This document shows, piece by piece, positions 44,841 to 53,342 of a stretch of DNA of 64,000 nucleotides. Source of the stretch: Nocardia vermiculata NBRC 100427 (lineage in GTDB: Bacteria > Actinomycetota > Actinomycetes > Mycobacteriales > Mycobacteriaceae); contig NZ_BDCA01000001.1 of NCBI RefSeq assembly GCF_001613265.1, positions 720,252-784,251 on the forward strand. Reading direction: 5' to 3'. The position numbers were made by a program, and so were the translations under genes. Every line of letters starts with the position of its first letter. Within the stretch, counting starts at the first letter, position 1. A model generated the notes under the pieces. The model saw only the letters and a program-made list of their open reading frames with translations. It did not search any database and had not been told where the DNA came from.

Positions 44841-44913
44841 GTGACCGTAGTTCAGTTGGTAGAGCACCAGGTTGTGATCCTGGCTGTCGCGGGTTCGAGT
44901 CCCGTCGGTCACC
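44841..44913 (+). tRNA. tRNA-His (GTG)
   Basis: GTGACCG pairs with CGGTCAC; anticodon GTG at 44874-44876 in a TTGTGAT loop; T-loop GGGTTCGAGTCCC. A G at 44840 can be the tRNA-His-specific extra G(-1), pairing with C at 44913. CCA is not encoded. Confidence 0.96.
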
Positions 44914-44918
44914 CGCAC

Positions 44919-44955
44919 AGACCGGGCCTTCCATATGGAAGGCCCGGTCTTTTTG
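44919..44955 (+). terminator. Intrinsic terminator after tRNA-His
   Basis: AGACCGGGCCTTCCAT and its exact reverse complement form a 32-nt palindrome, followed by a T-run (TTTTTG) in the forward direction. A textbook Rho-independent terminator. Confidence 0.93.
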
Positions 44956-44994
44956 TAGACCCTCATCCGTGTGCACCCCACTGGATTTTGGGGC

Positions 44995-45017
44995 TTCACA
45001 CCTGTCGTAGGTGTGAA
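44995..45017. promoter_or_regulatory. 9-bp stem hairpin upstream of the exported-protein gene
   Basis: TTCACACCT and AGGTGTGAA are exact complements around GTCGT, followed by AAAA on the plus strand. It lies 78 bp before the gene at 45095. It could be an operator, an mRNA hairpin, or a terminator for minus-strand transcription (preceded by T on that strand). Confidence 0.45.
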
Positions 45018-45094
45018 AAAATGCGGACGCACGACTCGAGTTCCGACGCGGTACCCCATCGACGAGCGGCAAGCTCATCCACCGAGAGGAAACG

Positions 45095-45625
45095 ATGCGA
45101 CTCCCATTCAGCGGCCACCGGAGTTCGGCGCGGGTAAGACCCGATTCGCGACGACGACCTGTGCGGCGCTCCGTACTGGCGCTCACCGCGCTGGCTTCGG
45201 CGCTGGCTCTGGCGCCATCCACCGCGGCCCAGGCTGATCCGGGGGTGGTGTATTTCCATTCCGGTAATACCGATTGCGCCCTACACGACAACGGAAGTTT
45301 CACCTGCGGTTTGGCCTCGTCGGTGAACCCGCCGCTGGCAACGCTCGAGGTTGCCGGAATGAAGATTCCGGTGCCGTTCTCGGTGAGCAAGGTCTCCTAC
45401 GGTGGACAGGGCATCCCGACGCTGCCGTCGTTCGCAGCTGCCGACGAATACACCCTCCCGGATGGAAACCCCGACATCGCCGACGTGGCGACCGCGCGCG
45501 GGCAATGGGGTTCCATCGTCGAGCACGGCGGCACCAAGTGCGAGAGCGGCTTCCACGGAAGCTTCTCCTGTACCTCCGGCGCACACGGCTTCACCACGTG
45601 GTCGGGGTACCTCACCATGAGCTGA
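45095..45625 (+). CDS. Exported protein of unknown function
   Basis: 176 residues. A twin-Arg-like, basic N-terminus (RRRPVRR) precedes a hydrophobic core (SVLALTALASALALAP) and a probable cleavage site after AQA. The mature part has four cysteines (DCALHDNGSFTCGL and KCESGFHGSFSCTSG), likely two disulfides, in two similar segments. GAGGAAACG precedes the ATG. The spacing of the Cys pairs (C-x9-C and C-x9-C) suggests an internal duplication. Function unknown; exported by Sec or Tat. Confidence 0.75.
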   Translation: MRLPFSGHRSSARVRPDSRRRPVRRSVLALTALASALALAPSTAAQADPGVVYFHSGNTDCALHDNGSFTCGLASSVNPPLATLEVAGMKIPVPFSVSKVSYGGQGIPTLPSFAAADEYTLPDGNPDIADVATARGQWGSIVEHGGTKCESGFHGSFSCTSGAHGFTTWSGYLTMS

Positions 45626-45637
45626 TCCAGCCCCACC

Positions 45638-45684
45638 GCAGTACGGATCGGCCGCGTAGTACCCCAGCGGCCGATCCGTACTGC
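45638..45684. terminator. Bidirectional hairpin with perfect 18-bp arms
   Basis: GCAGTACGGATCGGCCGC pairs with GCGGCCGATCCGTACTGC around 11 nt. It lies between the convergent exported-protein and spermidine-synthase-like genes. Confidence 0.9.
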
Positions 45685-45686
45685 AT

Positions 45687-47285
45687 TCAGTTCCATTCCT
45701 GTTGCTCCAGCTCCACCAGCACCGGATGCATCAGAGTGGACACCTTCTCGTCGCGAGGCCCGCGATCAGGCGGGAAGACCGCGGCGGCATCGAGGGTGGC
45801 ACGATTCAGCGAGCGCAGCGGTTCAGGTGTGTCCAGCCGTAGTTCCGGCTCGTCGCCGCGCGCGGCCAGCACATAGCCCCAGTCACCGAAACTGGGCACA
45901 TTCACGTGATACGGCCGCACGGCCAGGTCGGCCGCCCGGATGGTCGCCTCGATACACCAGAACGAGCGCGGCGCGAAATACGGCGAACCGGACTGCACCA
46001 CCATCCGTCCGCCGGGGGCCAGAGCATGCGCGGCCAGCGAATAGAACTCCTTCGTGTACAGCTTCGCCACTGCCGTTTCGTCCGGGTCGGGCAGATCCAC
46101 GATCTCGGCGTCGAACCCTCCGGAGGAGGTACGCAACCAGCTGAACGCGTCCGCGTTGACCACATTCACCCGCGGATCGTCGAAGGCGTGCTCGTTGAGC
46201 CGGGTCAGTCGCGGGTCGGTGCGCGCGAGCCGGATCATTTCCGGATCCAGTTCCACCAGGGTGACCCGCTCGACATCGGGATACTTCAGCACCTCACGCA
46301 ATGCGAGCCCGTCGCCACCGCCGATGATCAGCACGTTGCGGCGCGATCCGGACAGGACCGGATGCACCAGCGACTCGTGGTACCGGTACTCGTCGGCCGA
46401 GGTGAACTGCAGATCGCCGTTGAGATAGAGGCGGACCTCGGGTGGCTTACGCAGTGATACCGACTCGGTGATCACGATGTGCTGATACCGGGTCTGTTCG
46501 CGCAGCACGATCGGATAGGCGTACAGCTGCTGCTGCGCGGTCGCCTCGAACCGGTCCGCCCCGACGTAACCGGCGACCAGCAGCGAGCAGACGAGCACCG
46601 AACCCACCCCGCACAGCCAGCGCGTCACGGGCCGCACGTCACGCCAGAACAGCACGAACACGACCGTCAGGCCGGCCAGCGCGTTCACGACCCCGACGAT
46701 CAGGCTGCCCCGGATCTGACCGAATATCGGCAACAGGACGAACGGGAAAGCCAAACCGCCCAGCAATGCCCCGACATAATCGGCGGCGAACAGATCCGCG
46801 ACCGCGCCGGAGGCTTCCTGCCGGCGGATCCGCTGCAGCAACTCCATCAACAGCGGGATCTCCGCGCCCACCAGGATGCCGATGACGATCGATACGACGA
46901 TCAATGCCGCCATGTACAGATCCAGCCATGCGTAGGCGGCGTACAACAGCAGCACCGAGAATCCGCCGATCGCGGCGAGCGCCAACTCCACCGCCACGAA
47001 CGCGACCGCGGCGTGTTCACGCAGGGGTTTGGCGGCCAGCGCGCCCACTCCCATCGCGCACACCATGACGCTCAGCGTGATCGAGGCCTGCGCCGCGGTG
47101 TTGCCGAGCAGATAGCTGCCCAGCGTCACCAGCGACAGTTCGTAGACCAGACCGCAGGCCGCGCAGACGAACGCGGCGACGAGCAGGGCCAGGCGCGCGG
47201 CACGCGCACGCCGCGGACGCGGTCTCGCGCTGTCGTCTGCCTCGGTGCCGACCGGTGTGGTGTCCGCCGGTGTGGTGTCCACCAT
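45687..47285 (-). CDS. Membrane spermidine-synthase-like protein (SpeE-like)
   Basis: 532 residues: about seven N-terminal membrane segments (for example LALLVAAFVCAACGLVYELS and ALIVVSIVIGILVGAEIPLL) followed by a soluble aminopropyltransferase-fold domain with IIGGGDGLALREVLKYP, VTLVELDPEM and a gate motif VDLPDPDETAVAKLYTKEFY. The spermidine-synthase active-site Asp appears as Asp in IVDLPDPDE. It resembles Rv2601 speE in context. ATG at 47285 has no strong ribosome site; it follows the DUF350 gene by 16 bp. Polyamine formation is not certain for the membrane forms. Confidence 0.85.
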   Translation of the reverse strand: MVDTTPADTTPVGTEADDSARPRPRRARAARLALLVAAFVCAACGLVYELSLVTLGSYLLGNTAAQASITLSVMVCAMGVGALAAKPLREHAAVAFVAVELALAAIGGFSVLLLYAAYAWLDLYMAALIVVSIVIGILVGAEIPLLMELLQRIRRQEASGAVADLFAADYVGALLGGLAFPFVLLPIFGQIRGSLIVGVVNALAGLTVVFVLFWRDVRPVTRWLCGVGSVLVCSLLVAGYVGADRFEATAQQQLYAYPIVLREQTRYQHIVITESVSLRKPPEVRLYLNGDLQFTSADEYRYHESLVHPVLSGSRRNVLIIGGGDGLALREVLKYPDVERVTLVELDPEMIRLARTDPRLTRLNEHAFDDPRVNVVNADAFSWLRTSSGGFDAEIVDLPDPDETAVAKLYTKEFYSLAAHALAPGGRMVVQSGSPYFAPRSFWCIEATIRAADLAVRPYHVNVPSFGDWGYVLAARGDEPELRLDTPEPLRSLNRATLDAAAVFPPDRGPRDEKVSTLMHPVLVELEQQEWN

Positions 47286-47301
47286 TACGGGGTGACCGCC
47301 A

Positions 47302-47727
47302 TCAGGACAGGCCCGCGGCCACGACCAGCCCGATCCCCACATGTGCCGCGGCGCTCACGTAGGCAGCCGGATGCAGCTCCGGTTCGGCAACCAGATTGCG
47401 CATGTTCCCAGGGGTGAACAGGTCGATGAGCAGGAAGGCGAGCGTCATCGCCGCCAGGCCGATCACGCCGTAGATCGCACTGGACAGCAGAGCCTGCCCC
47501 AGTGACCCGTGCGAGGTCCAGATCGCGGTCGCGTTGATCAGCGCGACGCCGATCAGATTCGAGGCGACCAGCACCGTGGCATTGCGATTGCGGTCGATCC
47601 AGATCTGGCGCCGCAGATCGCCGGGCGTGATCACGTCGACGAGGACGAATCCCAACACCATCAACGCGACGCCCACCAGGCTGTAGGTGAGTGCGGAAAA
47701 CGCATCCCACGCCAGGTCCTCGGCCAT
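47302..47727 (-). CDS. DUF350-family membrane protein
   Basis: 141 residues, four predicted membrane segments (TYSLVGVALMVLGFVLVDVI, TVLVASNLIGVALINATAI, ALLSSAIYGVIGLAAMTLAFLLID and HVGIGLVVAAGLS) with the DUF350 pattern LVDVITPG ... IDLFTPGN occurring in both halves. Family members lie next to membrane SpeE-like proteins in many actinobacteria. Function unknown. Third gene of the four-gene operon. Confidence 0.88.
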   Translation of the reverse strand: MAEDLAWDAFSALTYSLVGVALMVLGFVLVDVITPGDLRRQIWIDRNRNATVLVASNLIGVALINATAIWTSHGSLGQALLSSAIYGVIGLAAMTLAFLLIDLFTPGNMRNLVAEPELHPAAYVSAAAHVGIGLVVAAGLS

Positions 47728-47786
47728 ATTCGTCCCTTCTCATCGGTGCGCGGCACGATGCGCGCGGCGGTCGTCGGCTCGATCGG

Positions 47787-48236
47787 CTATTTGCCGCCGC
47801 CGGTGCCCCCGCCGCGGTAGTCGTTACCGATACCTCCACTGCGCGGTGTACTGGGCCAGCCGTAGGTGCTGATGAACGTGTGGTGGCGCTGATAGCCGGT
47901 GCGGTAGTTGTCCACCAGAATCATCGACCCGCGCTGATACGGCGACACGGCGACGATGTCGTTGTTGTACTGCAGGAAATAACGGTCACCGGTGTTGCGG
48001 CGATGCTTCGGATGGGTCTTCGCGGCAATCGCGGCCGCCACCGCCGCAGGCGCCGCCGACGAGGTGAACGCACGCCCACCGCCGGACTGATCCAATGCCG
48101 AGGACCGGGTGTAGTGGTCGGCGATGTAATCGCGTGGGCCGCTGAAGTTGGCGCGCACGATCAGGGCGACCACCAGCGCCACCGCGACGACCACGCACCC
48201 GATTCCGACCGTCAGCCAGCCGCGTTTACTCATCAC
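47787..48236 (-). CDS. DUF4247-family membrane-anchored protein
   Basis: 149 residues. One N-terminal membrane anchor (LTVGIGCVVVAVALVVALIV), then a soluble part with SGPRDYIADHYTR, DRYFLQYNNDIVAVSPYQRG and DNYRTGYQRHHTFISTYGW, and a Gly-rich tail (GGGTGGGK). The pattern fits DUF4247, which I recall lying with DUF4178, DUF350 and SpeE-like genes (compare Rv2598-Rv2601). The start may be the first or second Met (48236 or 48233). Second gene of the operon. Confidence 0.8.
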   Translation of the reverse strand: MMSKRGWLTVGIGCVVVAVALVVALIVRANFSGPRDYIADHYTRSSALDQSGGGRAFTSSAAPAAVAAAIAAKTHPKHRRNTGDRYFLQYNNDIVAVSPYQRGSMILVDNYRTGYQRHHTFISTYGWPSTPRSGGIGNDYRGGGTGGGK

Positions 48237-48287
48237 CGTCTCCGCGACGGGGTACGAGTCCCGTACCGGCGACGCCGAACCCGCATG

Positions 48288-48944
48288 TCATGTGCGTGAC
48301 TGCGGGTAGATCATCATCGCGACCCGGTCGATCTCCTGGCCGATCGCGCATTCGAAGGTGCCGTCGGGGCCGTAGTCCTCGTAGGACAGCAGGGTGCCGT
48401 CCAGAGCCTCGTAGTCCCGGTACGCCACCCCGCCCGAAGGGGCCAGCCCGGTGGTCGCCTCACTGCTGAACTGGGCGGTACCGGACTCGTCGAGACGGAA
48501 CTGCCGGCCGTTGTAAGTGACCTCCGGCCCGGTAGCCGGTGGTGCATCGTCGATCTCGGTCCACAGCACCAGCTCGAGATCGGGGTCTTCCTCCACCGAC
48601 AACCACTTCTTCACGCCCGTGGAGTTGTCGAGCAGATGCTCACTCCACCCGAACCCGCCCTCGCGCAAACGCATCGATCCGCGCACGGTGTAGGTGTCCC
48701 CCGAGATATCGACGATATCGCCCGCGCGTAGCGCACGCGGGTCCCCACGCATGGCATCGGTATCGGTGGTGGCGAACGGATCCACCGGTCCGGTGGCAGC
48801 CGGGCCCTGCTGTTTGTCCTTCCGGCTCAGTGTGTAGACCTTGTAGAACGCGAAGCACGCCAGCGCGATCACGACGACGAGCAGTACGACCAGCAGTGTG
48901 GTGATGGCAATCCCTCCCGAATTGAACTGGCCGGAACTTACCAC
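48288..48944 (-). CDS. DUF4178-family protein with membrane anchor
   Basis: 218 residues. An N-terminal membrane segment (TTLLVVLLVVVIALACFAFY) precedes a beta-rich DUF4178 domain (RALRAGDIVDISGDTYTVRG, LREGGFGWSEHLLD). GTG start at 48944 directly follows the stop of the L,D-transpeptidase (TGAGTG), so translation may be coupled. GGGAGGG occurs downstream of this GTG with no normal start codon at the right distance, so the true start is uncertain. First gene of the SpeE-like operon. Confidence 0.8.
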   Translation of the reverse strand: MVSSGQFNSGGIAITTLLVVLLVVVIALACFAFYKVYTLSRKDKQQGPAATGPVDPFATTDTDAMRGDPRALRAGDIVDISGDTYTVRGSMRLREGGFGWSEHLLDNSTGVKKWLSVEEDPDLELVLWTEIDDAPPATGPEVTYNGRQFRLDESGTAQFSSEATTGLAPSGGVAYRDYEALDGTLLSYEDYGPDGTFECAIGQEIDRVAMMIYPQSRT

Positions 48945-50147
48945 TCACCCGCGGTCGTCGGCATTACCGGCCTTCCACACCGACCACGGGATATTCCAAT
49001 CACCGAGGCCGTCGAGACCGGACAACGTCTCTCCCACCGTGTTCTTCACGATGGCGATATCACCGCGTTTCGCGTTCTCGTATACCCACCGCGCATCGGC
49101 CGGGCTCAGATTCAGGCAGCCGTGGCTGGTGTTCGAGTAGCCCTGCTGGCCCACCGACCAGGGCGCCGAATGCATGAAGATCCCGCTGTAGGACATGCGG
49201 GTGGCCCAATCGACCGGCGTGCGATAGCCGTTGGGGCCGGTCGCGGAAACACCGTAGGTGGACGAATCCATGATCATGTGGTCGAACTGGTCGCCGATGA
49301 TGTATATGCCGTTCTGGGTGGGCGTGGAATCCTTACCCATCGAGGTCGGCATCGAGCGGACGACCTGACCGTTGCGTTCGACCGTCACCGTCTTGGTGTT
49401 GTCGTCGGCGGTGAAGATCAACGGGTCGCCGACGGTGAAGCGGGAGTGGATATCGGCATCGCCGATCAGTCCGCCACCCAGATCACGGCCGTAGGTGTTC
49501 ACATTCACCGTCACCGCGGTGCCCGGAGCCCAGAAATGTTCGGGGCGCCACCGCACCTCGCGATTGTTGACCCAGTAGAAGGCACCCTCCACGGCCGGAG
49601 TGGTGGTGATCTCGATCGCGTCCTGCGCGGCCCGGCGATCCGGGATGTCCTCGTCGAACTGCACCGCCACCGGCTGGCCGACACCGACCACCGCATCCTC
49701 ACCGGGCAGCAGCCACGGATGGGTCTTCACCCGTGGTGTCATCGTCGTGAACGACGTCGTGGTCGACGTGGTGCCACCGATGCCCAGCGCCTCGGCCTGC
49801 AGCCGGTAGGTGCGGCCGAAGCCGAGCGGTTCGGTCAGCTCCCAGGACAATCCGTCCGGTGCGACCCGGCCGGCGACCGGCTCTCCCTCCGGCGTGAGCA
49901 AGGTGACAGCGGTCAGCTTGCCGTTGTCGACCCGGACCGGCAGCGGGTCGCCCGGGGAGACTCCGGTCGCGCCGTCCGCCACCCCGGGCAGGACCGTGGG
50001 CTTCACCAGGTCCATCGCGGGATTCCGCTCGATTGCCGCCCCGTCATCGCCGTCGACGGAGCTGCAGCCCGTTGCGACGAGCGCAAGTATCGACAACACC
50101 CCCAGCCATCCTGCGACCCTCATCCGCCGGCCTCGACGTCCACTCAT
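48945..50147 (-). CDS. ldtB: Lipoprotein L,D-transpeptidase (LdtMt2-like)
   Basis: 400 residues. A lipoprotein-like leader with Cys28 (LALVATGCSS), two Ig-like domains and a YkuD catalytic domain with YSGIFMHSAPWSVGQQGYSN, NTSHGCLNLS (nucleophile Cys, catalytic His) and the closing GLGDWNIPWSVWKAGN. It closely follows the pattern of M. tuberculosis LdtMt2 (Rv2518c), which forms 3-3 peptidoglycan crosslinks outside the membrane and is inhibited by carbapenems. The ATG at 50147 is preceded by AGGAAACGGGG. It is the only L,D-transpeptidase seen here. Confidence 0.95.
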   Translation of the reverse strand: MSGRRGRRMRVAGWLGVLSILALVATGCSSVDGDDGAAIERNPAMDLVKPTVLPGVADGATGVSPGDPLPVRVDNGKLTAVTLLTPEGEPVAGRVAPDGLSWELTEPLGFGRTYRLQAEALGIGGTTSTTTSFTTMTPRVKTHPWLLPGEDAVVGVGQPVAVQFDEDIPDRRAAQDAIEITTTPAVEGAFYWVNNREVRWRPEHFWAPGTAVTVNVNTYGRDLGGGLIGDADIHSRFTVGDPLIFTADDNTKTVTVERNGQVVRSMPTSMGKDSTPTQNGIYIIGDQFDHMIMDSSTYGVSATGPNGYRTPVDWATRMSYSGIFMHSAPWSVGQQGYSNTSHGCLNLSPADARWVYENAKRGDIAIVKNTVGETLSGLDGLGDWNIPWSVWKAGNADDRG

Positions 50148-50455
50148 GTGTAACCCCGTTTCCTGCCTCGTACGCGACCGGGCCACCGGCCACGCTGCTC
50201 GACCCAAACGCGCATGTGGCCCGGCCGAGACAACGTTCACCCATTCTGCCAGGTGAAACGGTTTCAACCGGGAGAACACGACGAGTCGACCCACACGCAC
50301 TCTGTCCGATTCATCCCTTCCGGCCTCCGATCCGTTACGGTGCCCCGAATTCGTCGAACCAGGACATGACCAGGCGATTTCACTTTCCGCACGCGCAGCT
50401 GTTATGGTTTCTCCCGCACCGGAACGGAGCCGAAGAGCCCGGTCCGGATGTTCAA
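50148..50455. other. 308-bp gap between ldtB and tRNA-Lys
   Basis: It holds the ldtB promoter on the minus strand. The only clear element is TGAAACGGTTTCA (50254-50266), a perfect 6-base inverted repeat around G, 107 bp upstream of ldtB. I see no coding sequence in it. Confidence 0.6.
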
Positions 50456-50528
<73 letters not shown>

Positions 50529-50619
50529 CAAAACCAGTACTCCTGGACACTATCCTCGTATCGCGTGTTCTAGCGCGCTAGACAGCCATCGAGCAGCTGC
50601 GGCACCACGAACGTCGTCT

Positions 50620-50760
50620 CGCCCGGTCAGGATCTGGCCCGTGCTGCTGATCGCGCTGCCCGCAGCGGTGGCGGTGTGGTCCGGTTGGGTCGGTCTCGGC
50701 GAGCTGACCGGATTCGGTGTCATTCATCCCATGCCAGGCATATGGGATCCCGCCCGCCTC
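50620..50760 (+). pseudogene. Fragment of an integrative-element membrane protein (DUF2637/SpdB-like)
   Basis: In one frame the stretch VRIWPVLLIALPAAVAVWSG and WVGLGELTGFGVIHPMPGIW is the N-terminal membrane part of a protein commonly encoded on actinomycete integrative plasmids. It stops matching after PARLNT and runs into an unrelated gene in another frame, so the protein is truncated. It lies 91 bp after tRNA-Lys, a usual target for such elements. Confidence 0.55.
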
Positions 50761-50769
50761 AACACCGGT

Positions 50770-51057
50770 CTGGGCTTTCAAGAGCAGTCTGACCATCCCG
50801 CTGTGCAATGTCCGTGGCGCGACCGCGGATCCCTGCATCGCCGCCGATCCCAAGGGGATCCGCGCGCCGGGCGCCCATGTGCCGGGCGTGATCACGGCGA
50901 GCCCGTTCCACCTCGACGGCGAAAGGTCTTCTGGGACGTGAAGGATCCGGCGAAGGCTGTCGTGATCGAACTCGCCGACGAGCGCTACGCCCGTCTGGTC
51001 GTCCAAGTCGACGACCCGAGCGCGACCGTCGCACTGGTCGAGAACGCCCTGCGGTGA
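50770..51057 (+). pseudogene. Frameshifted PH-like protein
   Basis: Two frames together read as one protein: FKSSLTIPLCNVRGATADPC and GIRAPGAHVPGVITASPFHL in the first, then KVFWDVKDPAKAVVIELADE and RYARLVVQVDDPSATVALVE in the second. The switch is at about 50923-50935. This is an actinobacterial family resembling bacterial PH domains. The N-terminus is missing and one frameshift divides it. Confidence 0.65.
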
Positions 51058-51175
51058 AAGAGAGTAAGCCGATGTTCTCCCACTCGCCAGGGTCGTGACG
51101 TCGTGGAGCGTCATGTGCGCGGAGCCCGCAGCTCGGTAGAAGAAGATCTCTCCTTCGGTACGTGGGTGAATGACC

Positions 51176-51740
51176 GGGATCACCAGTGATGAACAGCGCG
51201 CGCTGATCGTGACGGCCGCGACGGCACTGTTTCTCGAGTTGGGCTACGACCGCACGTTGCTGGCGCGGATCGCGAACCGCGCTCGGGCGTTTCGCGGGCC
51301 ACCCTGTTCAAGCAGTTCCCGAGCAAGGCCGCCCTGTTCGACGCCATCGTGACCGAAGGCCTGGTCGACCGGCGACGAGGAGGATCCGCCACCAGCAGGC
51401 AACGTCGTCGACGGGCTCAGCATCATCGGTCGCCGTTACGCCGAGCTGCTCGGCCGCGCCCAGATGACCGACCTGTTCCGAATCGTCATCGCCGAGCTGC
51501 CGCGATTCCCCGAACTCGCCAATGCGCAGTTCTCACAGGGGAAGATGCCCTACTTCGAGTCCGTACGCGGCTACCTCTTAGCCGAGCGAAATCACCCCCG
51601 CCGAAGCCCGCGAGCGCGCCGTGGCGCTGTTCAGCCAGATGGTCGGCGCGCTGACCATCTCCCGCGCGATCGCCGACGCCGCCCCGGACTTGTCCGACGA
51701 AGTGCTGACGGTCAATCGGCGGCAGCTCGAGAAGCTGTAA
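51176..51740 (+). pseudogene. Decayed TetR gene with several frameshifts
   Basis: Pieces of a TetR protein lie in different frames: ITSDEQRALIVTAATALFLE and YDRTLLARIANRA, then SRATLFKQFPSKAALFDAIV, then GRRYAELLGRAQMTDLFRIV and IAELPRFPELANAQFSQGK, and finally AVALFSQMVGALTISRAIAD ending VNRRQLEKL. The last part resembles a different TetR subgroup, so the remnant may be a fusion of two genes. It converges on, and overlaps by 29 bp, the intact TetR gene. Confidence 0.7.
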
Positions 51741-52371
51741 CCGCCGTCGTTCCGGCCACCAGGGAGGCAGCTGCGGGAAGCGGTTCGAGATTGTCGGCAC
51801 GCAGACCGTCGAGGGAGATGCGCAGCAGTCGGTGCCACATGTGCGGGCGACACTCGTCGGTGACCTGGACGGCGTGGCCGAGGGAGACCAGTAGGAGCAG
51901 TAGGTCGTCGACGGTCACGCCGGGGCGCAGCACACTCCTGGCGCGGTCGCACAATTCCACGACGACGAGGCGAAGCTTCCCGATGCCCTCCGGGTCGGGC
52001 ACCGGCAAGGCCAGCGCGAAGTGCTCCATGATCGCGCGATGCTGTGCGTATCCGGTCAAGGCCTGCTCATAAAAGTCGACCAATGCCGCCCAGGGATCCT
52101 CGGCGTCGGCAGCCGCCGCGCGCGCAGATTCCGCCCACCTCGTGAAGTCCCCGCGCAGGACCGTCCGTACGAGATCTTCCTTCGTCGGGAAGTGTCGATA
52201 CAGCGTGCCCATGCCGACGCCGCTGCGGCGGGCGATCTCGCGGACATCCACTGCGGTGCCTTGGTCGGCCAGCACTGCCGACGCGGCCTCGATGATTGCG
52301 TCACGGTTGCGGAGCGCGTCCGCCCGGGGCGCGCGACGCCGACTGGTGTTTTCCGGTTCGGCCACTGCCAT
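51712..52371 (-). CDS. TetR-family regulator (intact)
   Basis: 219 residues. HTH at about residues 22-65 (ADALRNRDAIIEAASAVLAD ... GVGMGTLYRHFPTKEDLVR), then a helical ligand domain. It is divergent from the deazaflavin oxidoreductase gene; two copies of GGAGCRAMTGCTCC lie between them, as expected for an autoregulating TetR that also controls the neighbour. TetR regulators of this kind commonly sense small lipophilic or quinone-like compounds. It is an intact gene in a degraded zone. Confidence 0.92.
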   Translation of the reverse strand: MAVAEPENTSRRRAPRADALRNRDAIIEAASAVLADQGTAVDVREIARRSGVGMGTLYRHFPTKEDLVRTVLRGDFTRWAESARAAAADAEDPWAALVDFYEQALTGYAQHRAIMEHFALALPVPDPEGIGKLRLVVVELCDRARSVLRPGVTVDDLLLLLVSLGHAVQVTDECRPHMWHRLLRISLDGLRADNLEPLPAAASLVAGTTAVTASRAAAD

Positions 52372-52392
52372 GCGCCCAGCATATCCCTTTAT

Positions 52393-52410
52393 GCGGAGCG
52401 AATGCTCCGC
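52393..52410. promoter_or_regulatory. First TetR operator, perfect 18-bp palindrome
   Basis: GCGGAGCGAATGCTCCGC has perfect 7-base arms (GCGGAGC/GCTCCGC) and contains GGAGCGAATGCTCC. It lies 22 bp upstream of the TetR start at 52371, close enough to repress it. Confidence 0.8.
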
Positions 52411-52426
52411 TATGCGCTAGTTTAGA

Positions 52427-52440
52427 GGAGCAACTGCTCC
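52427..52440. promoter_or_regulatory. Second TetR operator
   Basis: GGAGCAACTGCTCC is a perfect palindrome matching the first site. The centres of the two sites are 32 bp apart, about three helical turns, so two dimers would bind one face. It ends 20 bp before the oxidoreductase start at 52461. Confidence 0.8.
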
Positions 52441-52460
52441 GGATAGTAAAGAGGGATGTC

Positions 52461-52976
52461 ATGTCCGAACCGTCCGTGCCCGCCCACGAGGCCACCGATA
52501 TCGACAGCTGGAATGTCCGGATCATCGCCGAGGTCCGGGCGAATGCCGGGTATGCACCCTGGAGCAGCGAGGCGGAATTCGCTGCGGGCCGGCCGGTTCC
52601 GCCCCGCGTCCCGGGCTTCGGCGGAGACCGGGGCATGCCTCTCATTCTGGTACATCACATCGGGGCCAAGACCGGCCGGGAACGGATCAGCCCGCTGTTC
52701 TATCTGCCGGTCGGCGACAACTGGGCCGTCTTCGCGACCCATGGCGGCAGCCCACACCATCCGGCGTGGTACCGCAATCTCATGGCGAATCCGCGGGTCA
52801 CCGTCGAGGCGGCCGCGGAAACCGTGCCGGCCGTGGCCCGGCTCGCCGAAGGCGCGGAGCGCGAACGGATCTGGGCCGAAGAGACAGCGCTCGTCCCGAA
52901 GTTCGCCGAGTTCGAGACGACCGCCGGGCGGCAGATCCCGGTCGTCGTGCTGGAACGAGCCCACACGAATCCATAG
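52461..52976 (+). CDS. Deazaflavin (F420)-dependent nitroreductase-family protein
   Basis: 171 residues. It fits the DUF385 split-barrel family (Ddn-like): MPLILVHHIGAKTGRERISP, FYLPVGDNWAVFATHGGSPH, HPAWYRNLMANPRVTVEA. Such proteins use F420H2 to reduce quinones or nitro compounds and bind membranes. ATG at 52461 preceded by GAGGGATG. It is controlled, by inference, by the divergent TetR, whose operators lie immediately upstream. An intact pair surrounded by pseudogenes suggests retention under selection or recent arrival. Confidence 0.92.
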   Translation: MSEPSVPAHEATDIDSWNVRIIAEVRANAGYAPWSSEAEFAAGRPVPPRVPGFGGDRGMPLILVHHIGAKTGRERISPLFYLPVGDNWAVFATHGGSPHHPAWYRNLMANPRVTVEAAAETVPAVARLAEGAERERIWAEETALVPKFAEFETTAGRQIPVVVLERAHTNP

Positions 52977-52983
52977 GAACGAG

Positions 52984-53342
52984 GTGTGCACAGACGCTAC
53001 AACGTCGTCGGAGCTGCGCTGGGGGGCATTGTCGGGCAACCTGGCGCGAGTGGTCGCGGCGGTCTCCGCGGCTCGGTTCGATGCGTCGGTGGTCAGCCCG
53101 GACAGAGTCAGGCAACCGCGGATATTCACGCGGCGAAGCAAGCACGGAACCGGCTGCTCGTCGAACTGGTGGGCGACGCCGACAGTGTGCCCGTCGAGGT
53201 CGCGGAGCGGGTCGGGTTGACCGGCCGGGAAGCCGCACACATCCTGGACACCGCATGGTCAGGGTCGCAGCAGATGCGAGACCACGTGTTCGGCGAGCCG
53301 GAGGGAACCAGCCCAGACGCAGGCCCTTCTAACCTCGTGTGA
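52984..53342 (+). pseudogene. Frameshifted helix-turn-helix-like gene
   Basis: Two frames share one protein: SELRWGALSGNLARVVAAVS and AARFDASVVSPDRV in the first, then ATADIHAAKQARNRLLVELV and PVEVAERVGLTGREAAHILD in the second, with the switch at about 53105-53118. The second part looks like a helix-turn-helix (VAERVGLTGREAAHI). Not assigned to a named family. Confidence 0.55.

Noticed and set aside
44749..45390. Minus-strand frame covering the tRNA-His gene
   Set aside because: It reads through a tRNA on the opposite strand, a common false gene; no ribosome site or family motif.
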